A DNA stretch of 64,000 nucleotides from assembly GCF_000416985.1 (NCBI RefSeq), contig NZ_ATDL01000015.1:372001-436000 (forward strand), read 5' to 3'. The translations under genes were made by a program, and so were the position numbers. Shown here piece by piece: positions 26,784 through 35,042 of the stretch. The stretch is from Sphingobacterium paucimobilis HER1398. Lineage in GTDB: Bacteria; Bacteroidota; Bacteroidia; Sphingobacteriales; Sphingobacteriaceae. Numbering within the stretch: the first letter of the stretch is position 1; every line of letters begins with the position of its first letter. A model generated the notes under the pieces. The model made no database searches. It was not told the DNA's origin and saw only the letters and a list, made by a program, of their open reading frames with translations.

Positions 26784-27206
26784 TTATCTATCAAGATTAC
26801 GTAAGTAATCAGTAGCTGTCATCCCCATAATTCGCTTGAATGTCCGATTAAAACTGGAAATACAGCCGAATCCAGAACTATAAGCAATCTCAAATATAGT
26901 CTTTGAGTTATCCGAGATCATCATCTCGCATGCTTTGGCAACCCTGACCTTGTGGAGAAAGGTAACGAAAGTGATCCCTGTATGTTGTTTAAAATATCGG
27001 CAAAATGCTTCGGGACAAAGATATATTTGATCTGCCACGGTTGAAAGTAAAATAGGCTCATCACAATGATCCACTATATACTGACAAACTTTATGAATCC
27101 GCCCTTTCTGATGTTGGTTCCAAAATGGTGCTTCAGCGATAAGAACATTCTCTCTGTCCTCCTTTAATTGCTTTAGCTTTTGCAAAAAGAGATATAACTG
27201 TTCCAT
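26784..27206 (-). CDS. AraC family DNA-binding protein lacking the sensor domain
   Basis: A 140-aa protein in which residues 38-138 are a complete AraC DNA-binding domain: two helix-turn-helix motifs (LLSTVADQIYLCPEAFCRYF and IFEIAYSSGFGCISSFNRTFKR). Full-length relatives are about 280-300 aa with an N-terminal cupin sensor; here only a short helical linker (residues 1-37) remains. Either it is a natural stand-alone DNA-binding protein, or the 5' half was lost when the Lrp gene came to lie 27 bp upstream. It should bind DNA but has no evident ligand domain. The targets are unknown. Confidence 0.82.
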   Translation of the reverse strand: MEQLYLFLQKLKQLKEDRENVLIAEAPFWNQHQKGRIHKVCQYIVDHCDEPILLSTVADQIYLCPEAFCRYFKQHTGITFVTFLHKVRVAKACEMMISDNSKTIFEIAYSSGFGCISSFNRTFKRIMGMTATDYLRNLDR

Positions 27207-27233
27207 TATTAGTTAGTTTTTAAATAAGTAAGA

Positions 27234-27704
27234 TTAATCGATAGGCAACGGATAGATCATATCATTCTTGGATTCCGACAGTACAAAAAAACTTTGTATC
27301 CTATCAATAGCAGGTACCACGGCCAACCTTTCCCGTAAAAACCGATTATAACTTGCCATATCGGAGGTCGCTATACGCAATAGAAAATCATAAGAACCTG
27401 CTATCTGGAAACACTCTATAACTTCTGAAAATTCCATTATGGTATTTTCAAACTCTTGCAACGCTAAAGGACTGTGATTGTCCAGGAATACCTGAGAGAA
27501 CGAAACTACTCCAAATCCCACCTTACCTCGATCCAAGACTGCACCAATCCGCTTTATATACCCCCTGGTCCTAAGGCTCCTAATACGTTCATGGACCACT
27601 GCCAGCGACCTATGCACCCTATCGGCCAATTCCTTCTTAGTAATAGTACCGTCTTCCTGTAGAAGTTGTAGCAGGGTTATATCTATTTGATCTAGTTTTG
27701 TCAT
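27234..27704 (-). CDS. Lrp/AsnC family transcriptional regulator
   Basis: A 156-aa regulator with an N-terminal winged HTH (about residues 5-60, GTITKKELADRVHRSLAVVHERIRSL). The C-terminal RAM ligand-binding domain (about 65-150) contains ECFQIAGSYDFLLRI, typical of feast/famine regulators. It is encoded 81 bp after asnB and on the same strand. AsnC-type proteins sense amino acids, and in E. coli AsnC controls asparagine synthesis. Control of asnB or of locus 3 is therefore a reasonable guess but is not shown by the sequence. Confidence 0.92.
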   Translation of the reverse strand: MTKLDQIDITLLQLLQEDGTITKKELADRVHRSLAVVHERIRSLRTRGYIKRIGAVLDRGKVGFGVVSFSQVFLDNHSPLALQEFENTIMEFSEVIECFQIAGSYDFLLRIATSDMASYNRFLRERLAVVPAIDRIQSFFVLSESKNDMIYPLPID

Positions 27705-27728
27705 GGTGTAGCAAAATAAAAGACAATG

Positions 27729-27750
27729 CGGAGTGTAATACTACACTCCG
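27729..27750 (-). terminator. hairpin after asnB (terminator or operator)
   Basis: CGGAGTGTA (27729-27737) pairs perfectly with TACACTCCG (27742-27750) around a 4-nt loop. On the minus strand it is followed by CATTGTCTTTTATTTT. It would end the locus 3 transcript. Its position 25 bp before the Lrp start also allows an operator role. Confidence 0.6.
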
Positions 27751-27785
27751 TCATTATCACTACATATACTGAAATTGATTTGGAT

Positions 27786-29441
27786 CTAAATGGTCGTATA
27801 CGCTTCAAGATGTATATCGGAGATCGAACGACCGGAAGGCTCGTCCATCATTTCGAAGGACGTATCCCAAACCAATGCCTCGGATGTACTGCAAGCGACC
27901 GACTTGGCAGAGGGTACAGTCAATACCGCTGCAGACGATGCATAATAGGATTCAAAAATACTCCGGTAGTAGTATTCCTCTTTGGTACGAGGGGGCTGCA
28001 CCGGGAAATTCACAGCGGCATAATTAAAATTGACATCGGAAACCTCTTTTTCGACCATGGCTTTAAGACTGTCTATCCAGCTATACCCCACGCCATCCGA
28101 AAACTGTTCTTTCTGTCTCCATAAAATAGTGTCAGGGAGGTAGCCTGCAAATGCCTGACGCAATGCCCATTTCTCCATTCGGCCGTCTTTTATCATTTTT
28201 TGCTCCGGATCGAACTCCATAGCAGTGTCGACAAATTCTTTATCAAGAAAAGGTACGCGCCCCTCTACTCCCCAGGCACAAAGGGCCTTGTTTGCCCGGA
28301 GACAGTCATACTGATACAGCTTGGACAACTTACGTACTGTCTCTTCATGAAAAGCCCGAGCATTGGGAGCTTTATGGAAATAGAGATAACCTCCGAAGAG
28401 CTCATCCGATCCCTCTCCAGAAAGCACCATCTTAAATCCGCGCGCACGGATAGCACGTGCCAGCAAAAACATCGGAGTAGCAGCACGTACAGTAGTGACA
28501 TCATAAGTCTCTAAATGATAGATCACATCCCTCAGCGCATCAAGCCCCTCTTGTATGGTAAAATGTATCTCATGGTGCCTCGTACCGATAAATTCGGCAG
28601 CCTTACGCGCCGCTTCTAAATCTGGAGACCCTTTAAGCCCTATGGCAAAAGAATCTAAGACTACGGGACTAGCTGTGGTCCCCTCTTGACGTCTATCCAA
28701 GATTCTCTTTACAATGGCAGCAATGACCGAAGAATCCAACCCTCCTGAAAGCAACACGGCATAAGGAACATCCGCTACTAATTGCCGCTCGACAGCTGCT
28801 TCAAGTGCCGATCGTATCTCGGTAATGTCTTTTGAAGTCCCTGGTACTGTCGACCAATGTCGGTGGTAGTACCGTTCGGGGTGCAGACTCATCTTACTAT
28901 ACAAATAGTGTCCCGGAGGAAACTGTGCAATCTGCTTGCAGAAACCTTCCAAGCACTTGAGCTCGGAACCTACAAAAACCTGTCCTAGATCATCACTGCC
29001 ATAATACAATGGAATAATCCCCAAATGATCACGAGCGATCAAAAATGAATCGTCACGACCATCAAAAATGGCTAGTCCAAACATCCCATTAAGTCTATCC
29101 AAAAAGCTCACCCCGTACTTCAGATAAAGGGCCATCAAAATCTCCGAATCGGATGTGCTCGTAAAGGGATAATCTTCGACTTCGGCTTTTAATTCTCTAA
29201 AATTATAGATCTCGCCATTAACAATCAAAACCACTGCACCATCAGGACTATAAATGGGCTGCTGCCCCTGCTCCAGATCCATAATAGCCAAGCGTTCGTG
29301 TACCAAATGTACTCGAGAAGAACTATGGATGCCTGAGCTATCCGGTCCCCTGTGACGGATACGACGCGACATCTCCAATACTTTGACTCTTAATACTGCT
29401 GCTGCTTCTTTTGGCATAAAAATGCCTGCTATACCACACAT
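27786..29441 (-). CDS. asnB: asparagine synthetase B (glutamine-hydrolysing), end of locus 3
   Basis: A 551-aa cytoplasmic enzyme making asparagine from aspartate, glutamine and ATP. The N-terminal class-II glutaminase begins MCGIAGIF with the nucleophile Cys2; RRIRHRGPD, NGEIYN and SDSEIL are in place. The synthetase domain carries the ATP-pyrophosphatase loop SGGLDSS at 232-238 and SGEGSDELFGGY. The length equals that of E. coli AsnB. It lies 29 bp after the tandem TlpA genes on the same strand and is the only obvious cytoplasmic enzyme attached to a SusCD locus here, which is odd. A lasso-peptide cyclase was considered and rejected because the glutaminase half is complete. Confidence 0.93.
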   Translation of the reverse strand: MCGIAGIFMPKEAAAVLRVKVLEMSRRIRHRGPDSSGIHSSSRVHLVHERLAIMDLEQGQQPIYSPDGAVVLIVNGEIYNFRELKAEVEDYPFTSTSDSEILMALYLKYGVSFLDRLNGMFGLAIFDGRDDSFLIARDHLGIIPLYYGSDDLGQVFVGSELKCLEGFCKQIAQFPPGHYLYSKMSLHPERYYHRHWSTVPGTSKDITEIRSALEAAVERQLVADVPYAVLLSGGLDSSVIAAIVKRILDRRQEGTTASPVVLDSFAIGLKGSPDLEAARKAAEFIGTRHHEIHFTIQEGLDALRDVIYHLETYDVTTVRAATPMFLLARAIRARGFKMVLSGEGSDELFGGYLYFHKAPNARAFHEETVRKLSKLYQYDCLRANKALCAWGVEGRVPFLDKEFVDTAMEFDPEQKMIKDGRMEKWALRQAFAGYLPDTILWRQKEQFSDGVGYSWIDSLKAMVEKEVSDVNFNYAAVNFPVQPPRTKEEYYYRSIFESYYASSAAVLTVPSAKSVACSTSEALVWDTSFEMMDEPSGRSISDIHLEAYTTI

Positions 29442-29470
29442 AATTTATATCTTACTGTTACTATTGTTGG

Positions 29471-30658
29471 CTAATATGTTTGCTCTTCCAATATGGACTC
29501 AATTTTATGAACATCATGTCCAGCGTAGGCAATATTTCCGTCAGGTGTAAGCAGCAATAGAAAAGGAATGCTTTTCAATTGATAGCCATCCTGTACTGCT
29601 TTCATCAGTTCTTTGGGTATCCAAAGTTGTGTCCACTCCATCTTTTCGTCGTTCATCGCCTTTCGCCAATCATTTTCTTTGGCATCCACTGAAATAGCTA
29701 TGATATGAAGTCTATCACCTTTGGAGTTATACAAACGACGGACATCCGGAATGGCCGCACGGCAAGGCCCACACCACGAAGCCCAGAAATCTATTAGACT
29801 GTATTTTTGTGGATGAAGTTGCTCCTTTAAACTCGAGGTGTCTTTATTCACGGTCAACAGTCCAAAATCTCTATATTTACTATTCCTGGTGTAGCGCTTT
29901 GCTGATACAATTTCATTCTTGATCTGTGCAATACGTACTTGGTCACGTCCCTGAGATAAACTGTGGTATAAGGAATCCAACTCATCTCCTGAATAAGTAA
30001 ATGGCTCCTTAATCCATTCTGAAGCCAAAAGGGCCGAAATAGCATACGTTGGATGAAGCTTGACAAACATACGTTGGCGGGCTTCGACATCTTCATCCGC
30101 CTGATTTTTAACCTCCTCAGCTTTACGTTGTGTATCCTGGTTCCTTTTTTCTGCAAGTGGGCTCCAATAGAGATCCCGCCATGCATTATAAGCAGTAAGC
30201 TCAGCGGCATACATATAATCACGGTATTCCTGATATTCCTGTTGTACGTCGCCACCCTTGATAATTACATTTTTCTCCTTTGAAACACGCTCCATAAACG
30301 AGGGAATACTATCTAAGTGATTAGCAAAAAAGCTCATCTTTACATTATCCAACATCAGTTTAGCATTCCGACTTGATTTGTAGTTGGTACCGTCACTATT
30401 CTGAACAGTTTGTTCGATCTGTATCTCGCAGAGCCTTGGTGAAGAGACTCTGCCTTTTAACTTAAATTTCCCTTTTTTAAATACACCACGCGCAAGACTA
30501 TCTTTTCCTCCATGCTCCACACAAAGCAGATGTACTATCGTGCCATCCTTGACCCCTTCTACCTGTCCATCAATCTGGAAAGATTGGGCATAACTAGCTC
30601 CCATAGCCAATAGCACAAGAAGAATACTAACAGTAAGATTATAGACTAAAGTCTTCAT
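29471..30658 (-). CDS. TlpA-like thioredoxin with DUF4369-type N-terminus, locus 3 (copy 2)
   Basis: A 395-aa exported thioredoxin. It has a signal peptide (residues 1-24), a DUF4369-like beta domain (about 27-135), a helical linker (about 137-260) and a thioredoxin fold (about 275-390). The active site is WCGPC (Cys296, Cys299) in DFWASWCGPCRAAIPDVR; SIPFLLLLTPDG holds the cis-proline. The gene directly upstream encodes a similar protein, also with EWTQLW after the active site, so this is a tandem duplication. The pair lies between the FISUMP lipoprotein and asnB. Confidence 0.92.
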   Translation of the reverse strand: MKTLVYNLTVSILLVLLAMGASYAQSFQIDGQVEGVKDGTIVHLLCVEHGGKDSLARGVFKKGKFKLKGRVSSPRLCEIQIEQTVQNSDGTNYKSSRNAKLMLDNVKMSFFANHLDSIPSFMERVSKEKNVIIKGGDVQQEYQEYRDYMYAAELTAYNAWRDLYWSPLAEKRNQDTQRKAEEVKNQADEDVEARQRMFVKLHPTYAISALLASEWIKEPFTYSGDELDSLYHSLSQGRDQVRIAQIKNEIVSAKRYTRNSKYRDFGLLTVNKDTSSLKEQLHPQKYSLIDFWASWCGPCRAAIPDVRRLYNSKGDRLHIIAISVDAKENDWRKAMNDEKMEWTQLWIPKELMKAVQDGYQLKSIPFLLLLTPDGNIAYAGHDVHKIESILEEQTY

Positions 30659-30660
30659 AA

Positions 30661-31869
30661 TTATATATTCCTTTTTAGATATGCACTAATTTCATCGGAA
30701 CTATTGGTCAGTAACACGACCTGTCCAGATGGATTTAAAATCATCAATGCTGGAATGGAATTGATATTAAAACGTGCTCTCAATTCGTTAAAACTCTTAT
30801 TGGGCAACCATAACTGTGTCCATTCCATTTTTTCATCCTCCATTGCCTTTTTCCAAGCGGCATTTTTCTCATCAAGGGAAACAGCTATAACATTCAGGTT
30901 GCCCTCGTATTGGTGATACAAAGAACGGACATGTGGGATAGCGGATCGGCATGGGCCGCACCAAGAAGCCCAAAAATCTATTAATGTATGTTTGCCCTGT
31001 CCTATCAATGAGGCAATGTCTAAGTTTTCACCTGTTGGTGTCTCGCCCTGAAGCTTTCCAAACAATGTACCGACCCGGTAGGCTTTGTTACGATCGACAG
31101 CTTCTAGAATATCTTGATACCTTCTTGTATCAGGATTATTCTTTAATAATGTCACCATATTCTGCAACTGTTCTGCGCTATATACGAATTCTGTTCGCGC
31201 CTGTTGTAAACCTATCCAGGCGGATATGGCATAAGAAGGATTTGTTTTCATAAAAACATTGGCGATACTATCTCGCTTCATCTCTTGCACCTTCTCCTTG
31301 AGATGTAGCTTGGACAAAGAGTCTAGTTGTACCCCACCACTCATAAAATAGTCTGTAGCTGCCCTATCAGCTTGCCAGACATGATAATCAGCATCTCTTA
31401 CAGCTAATAGATAGGTTTCATATTGTTTCTGACAGTCTCCTGCTCCACGTAGGCTAATATGCTTATTGTTAAAAATAACCGGTCCCTTGTCGCTATATGC
31501 GGCGGAAACACTATCGATGTGGGATATGTTGATAGTCACACTGCCTTTTTCAAGCATCATCGGAATACTGGCCCACCCCTCGGGCAATCCTTTCGTATTG
31601 ATACTCCCTTTCCCTATACGCAAAGAAACCAATGTCGGTCCCTCCAACTGGGCACGAAGTTCAAAGTTGCCCTTATGCAAGGTTCCTGCAACAAGCTCCT
31701 TCTGATTTTCTTTATCTTCAACATTGACCAACCGAACGGGAGCTCCATCTTGAGCCCCGGCGACCTTACCTTGTAACACCATCCCTGACGTGGACTGGCC
31801 ATACACATTAAGTTGCGCTAAACATCCAAAGAAGATTAGCATTTTTAAAACATTTTTACTTAGATTCAT
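30661..31869 (-). CDS. TlpA-like thioredoxin with DUF4369-type N-terminus, locus 3 (copy 1)
   Basis: A 402-aa exported thioredoxin paralogous to its downstream neighbour, 2 bp away. It has a signal peptide (to about residue 24), a DUF4369-like domain (about 29-140), a linker containing TNPSYAISAWIG, and a thioredoxin domain (about 280-400). The active site is WCGPC (Cys304, Cys307) and the cis-proline lies in NSIPALMIL. The two copies have diverged strongly outside the thioredoxin fold, so they may serve different partners or substrates. Confidence 0.92.
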   Translation of the reverse strand: MNLSKNVLKMLIFFGCLAQLNVYGQSTSGMVLQGKVAGAQDGAPVRLVNVEDKENQKELVAGTLHKGNFELRAQLEGPTLVSLRIGKGSINTKGLPEGWASIPMMLEKGSVTINISHIDSVSAAYSDKGPVIFNNKHISLRGAGDCQKQYETYLLAVRDADYHVWQADRAATDYFMSGGVQLDSLSKLHLKEKVQEMKRDSIANVFMKTNPSYAISAWIGLQQARTEFVYSAEQLQNMVTLLKNNPDTRRYQDILEAVDRNKAYRVGTLFGKLQGETPTGENLDIASLIGQGKHTLIDFWASWCGPCRSAIPHVRSLYHQYEGNLNVIAVSLDEKNAAWKKAMEDEKMEWTQLWLPNKSFNELRARFNINSIPALMILNPSGQVVLLTNSSDEISAYLKRNI

Positions 31870-31874
31870 CTGTT

Positions 31875-32594
31875 TTATTTTAGATTTTTAACATAGCGTA
31901 CACTCATAAATAGGTCATTGACATTGGTAGTGTACCGTCCCATCTGATCAGATCCTGCGACTAACTTACGGAAGTAGACATGTTTTCCTGCAGCCGATTC
32001 TTCCTTTACTGTGGAAGTCCAGTAATAGCCATAATCCTTGAAATAGGTATAGGTTAAAGAAAATGGTCTACCTTTTTTCAAAACCAACCCACCTAGTTTC
32101 AAACCCAACGTAGATCCTGACTCGACATTGAGGAGAAGTTCTTGTATACCCGATCCACGCCATCCTATTCTATTGGATTCAGAATCACTTAACCCTAACC
32201 TTTTTTCCAGAGTCTGCCAATCTTCATCTGTCGGTAAATGCCATCCGTCAGGCGCAGAGGTTACCGCATCTTCGAAAGAATAAAGATTACCGTACTCACC
32301 ATAAAAACGATTCACCTCCGTTGTATCCCTCACGCTTATCAACGTATACCTAAAAGAAGGTGGTTCTTTTAGGCGAAAGAATGGAACACCACCTCTTGCA
32401 TTGGCCGTTGTCCACTGCTGATCTCCTATCTGAACCCAGTTATAACTATTACCTTCTTTGTCCTTAACCACCCCGGTAGCTATAGGAGTTACATCGGGGC
32501 GACCTTCATCCTTTCCACAGGATAGTATGACTAAAGCAATTAAAACGCACCCTAGAATCTTGTGTACCATTATCCTATTCCAATCGTATCTCAT
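31875..32594 (-). CDS. FISUMP-domain lipoprotein, locus 3
   Basis: A 239-aa lipoprotein with lipobox ILSC (Cys26). It contains a Fibrobacter succinogenes major paralogous (FISUMP) domain from about residue 45 to the end: QQWTTANARG, YGEYGNLYSFEDAV, PDGWHLPTDEDWQTLE and YYWTSTVKEE. The fold is related to C-type-lectin-like/SUMF1-type domains used for surface binding. The ATG overlaps the stop of the upstream gene (ATGA), which supports this start over the Met at residue 9. The role in the locus is unknown. Confidence 0.85.
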   Translation of the reverse strand: MRYDWNRIMVHKILGCVLIALVILSCGKDEGRPDVTPIATGVVKDKEGNSYNWVQIGDQQWTTANARGGVPFFRLKEPPSFRYTLISVRDTTEVNRFYGEYGNLYSFEDAVTSAPDGWHLPTDEDWQTLEKRLGLSDSESNRIGWRGSGIQELLLNVESGSTLGLKLGGLVLKKGRPFSLTYTYFKDYGYYWTSTVKEESAAGKHVYFRKLVAGSDQMGRYTTNVNDLFMSVRYVKNLK

Positions 32595-33475
32595 AATTTA
32601 AAGCCTAAATCTGTAACTATTTCAGTTAATATGTCGTACTTGGCCAATACCAAAGGGTATGCACCATATGTGTTTAAAAAATCAGTCCGTTTTACAGATA
32701 GCACTTGTTGTAAAAACGCTTCTAAATCCTGCTTTTCTGAAGGAAGATAGTATCGACTGATATCCTTCAAAAAACCGATTTCTCTTACTTTATGATCATT
32801 AAGCTCGATAGGCCAACCTAGGTCGTATTCCTTGTCCAGTGAATAATAAGCATTACTGTAACTGTAGAAAGTGGATAGAACCGTCTCATCTTGCTTGCTC
32901 AAGGCGGCCTTCATTATCTCTAACAGCACTTCATCGACATAGATCTTTTGCTGACTCTCATCCTGCTGTAATACAGTACCAAGCGATAACACAATACACC
33001 GGAGTCCGGTTTTAATATTGTATTTTTTCCAGGTATCACGATAACTGTCATATATGTCATAGGAATCGCTCAATAGAAATGAATAAGGTCTAAGTGGCTG
33101 GCCTAAGTGGGATAGGATATGATTCTTCAAGAAATTTACCGCCTCTTGTTTTTGAACCATTTTCGGAAAAACAGTAACACGCCCCATATCTCCGGTGTTA
33201 TTAATGGAGTAGTCGATATTAACCCGCTCCACAAACCAGCTGTCATCTCCATAAGCATCCTGACCGAGATACTTCTTTTCCAACGTATCAGTAAAAAGAA
33301 GATAGGTGTTCTCTTCTTTAAAAAAGTTCCTTCTCAACACCGACTCTACATCGGTTGCATCGTCTGAAACAGCAAAAAGATTCTGTACGGTTGTATTGGG
33401 GCTCAATTGTTTTTCTTTCTGACATCCGATCAGCGAAAAACTTATAATCAGGTATATAGTTAGTTTCAATCTCAT
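32591..33475 (-). CDS. lipoprotein resembling Bacteroidetes Mx1-type metallopeptidases but without HExxH
   Basis: A 294-aa lipoprotein with lipobox LIGC (Cys18). It stands 11 bp after SusD, the usual place of the putative zinc-binding metallopeptidase (Peptidase_Mx1) lipoprotein. Length and general plan agree: a lipobox, a segment with a DxxxYDxYD-like strand around residue 140, then FYSYSNAYY and VREIGFLKDISRYY, and a C-terminal helix pair ending DLGFKL. The zinc motif HExxH expected near residues 190-205 is missing. The family assignment is therefore tentative; it may be a non-catalytic relative that binds peptide. Confidence 0.55.
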   Translation of the reverse strand: MRLKLTIYLIISFSLIGCQKEKQLSPNTTVQNLFAVSDDATDVESVLRRNFFKEENTYLLFTDTLEKKYLGQDAYGDDSWFVERVNIDYSINNTGDMGRVTVFPKMVQKQEAVNFLKNHILSHLGQPLRPYSFLLSDSYDIYDSYRDTWKKYNIKTGLRCIVLSLGTVLQQDESQQKIYVDEVLLEIMKAALSKQDETVLSTFYSYSNAYYSLDKEYDLGWPIELNDHKVREIGFLKDISRYYLPSEKQDLEAFLQQVLSVKRTDFLNTYGAYPLVLAKYDILTEIVTDLGFKL

Positions 33476-33486
33476 AAATGGCAGCT

Positions 33487-35031
33487 TTAATAATTAATAA
33501 CACTATTGATGGGTCTATGTGGTCTAAAAGATTCCCCTAAGGACGGTTGAAAATTGATTACGGCCCTAGGTATATCCAGAGTGTATGCAGGGTCGTAAGC
33601 GTTTAACTTATAAATCACAGTACGGATCGGATTTCCATAATCAAACTCTGTAAAGCTGTGTTCGATCTCTTTGGACCACTTGTAAGCATTAGAAACAGTA
33701 TAACGGCGTAGATCAAACCAACGATGACCTTCTAAACAAAACTCACGGGCTCGCTCTTCGCGTATAAAATCGATTAGATCATTGCCACTCTCACTTAAAG
33801 CTACTGTAGACTTCATACGGGTAGCTAAAAAACCTGCCAACACAGATTTTGCTCTTGTCTCATCCTGTAAAAACACGGAAGCCTCTGCTAAAGTGAGATA
33901 AGCTTCAGAAACACGCAGATGAAAACTGTCTGATATTTCAAAAGGCTTATTCCAAACGTTAGATTTTCCGCCGATCTTCGTAAAAACAGTTTGTCCCCCC
34001 GGTAGACGTTGTACATAGGTACCTAAACGGTAATCATCAGTGTGATATAACTCATCCAAATCACGAGATATGATATATCCGGGTTCTCTAGTAGCATGAG
34101 AATAAACAAATGTTGCCAGTAGATAACCTCCCATACTAAAAACAGTTTCCTTTGAGTCTTTGGTAAATACATCGGAGCCTGGAGAAACTGTAGCCAAATT
34201 CGTCAAATGACTATTCAGATCCAATACTTTTTGGGCATAGATCGCCGCAGAGTTGTACTCTTGCATATAGAGATAAACCCGGCTCTTCAACAAATAAGTA
34301 GCTTCGATATTCGCTCTATAAATAGATCCTTTCTTCTTGTTCTGCAAAAGTGATTCCGCTTGATCCAGATCTGCCAATATCTGTGTATACACCTCTTTTA
34401 ATGAAGGTCTTTCAAAGGCCTTGTCTTCAATAAAATCAGACGTTTTTAAAGGAATACCTTTTATCTCTCCAGCTGTATTGGGATCATAAGGTCTTGCATA
34501 AAGATTGGCCAACAAGAAATAATAGGCTCCACGCAGAAAATAAGCTTCGCCCTTGATGCGTTCTTTCGCCAGATGATCATCATCAGTGGCTGCAGGTTGC
34601 TTGTCAATCTGTCCAAGAACAATATTTGCGGCATTGATATGCGCATAGAGAAGATCCCAGGGCGCATCTGTCCCTCCAATATAACGGCCGTCTTTATCCA
34701 AACCGGTATCTTGCTGCCAGGTGTAATAACCAAAACCACCATACTTACGTAGATAATAGAATGTATCACCATAGTCGTCATCTCTATTCTGCTCCAACTC
34801 ATCCGTCATAAAGTGCAGGAATACCAGATTAGGATTATTAAAAGAAATAGAGGAGTTTCGATAGGTAATCATACTTGGTTTCATATACCCGTCTCCCAGT
34901 AATAGCTCATCTAAGTCTTTCCAGCCTTCGACTTTCGACAAATCCTGTGAATAGTCTTCTAGAAACTTAGAACAGGAACTCACCAAAACTATCAGTAAGA
35001 TGAGCAACATTTTAATATTTTTTTTGTTCAT
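33487..35031 (-). CDS. RagB/SusD family substrate-binding lipoprotein, locus 3
   Basis: A 514-aa lipoprotein. The frame is open further upstream to 35214, but that part overlaps susC. The Met at 35031 gives a proper lipoprotein signal (MNKKNIKMLLILLIVLVSSC, Cys20) and lies 11 bp after the SusC stop, so I use this start. SusD features include KGEAYFLRGAYYFLLANLY and the C-terminal EERAREFCLEGHRWFDLRRY. It partners the SusC encoded just upstream. The substrate is unknown. Confidence 0.94.
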   Translation of the reverse strand: MNKKNIKMLLILLIVLVSSCSKFLEDYSQDLSKVEGWKDLDELLLGDGYMKPSMITYRNSSISFNNPNLVFLHFMTDELEQNRDDDYGDTFYYLRKYGGFGYYTWQQDTGLDKDGRYIGGTDAPWDLLYAHINAANIVLGQIDKQPAATDDDHLAKERIKGEAYFLRGAYYFLLANLYARPYDPNTAGEIKGIPLKTSDFIEDKAFERPSLKEVYTQILADLDQAESLLQNKKKGSIYRANIEATYLLKSRVYLYMQEYNSAAIYAQKVLDLNSHLTNLATVSPGSDVFTKDSKETVFSMGGYLLATFVYSHATREPGYIISRDLDELYHTDDYRLGTYVQRLPGGQTVFTKIGGKSNVWNKPFEISDSFHLRVSEAYLTLAEASVFLQDETRAKSVLAGFLATRMKSTVALSESGNDLIDFIREERAREFCLEGHRWFDLRRYTVSNAYKWSKEIEHSFTEFDYGNPIRTVIYKLNAYDPAYTLDIPRAVINFQPSLGESFRPHRPINSVINY

Positions 35032-35042
35032 AAAAATTAGGA

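Noticed and set aside
27786-29441. Lasso-peptide cyclase, as part of a RiPP cluster with a protease and TonB transporter
   Set aside because: The protein has a full class-II glutaminase with Cys2 and the length of a normal AsnB; no precursor peptide, RRE or lasso protease is present.
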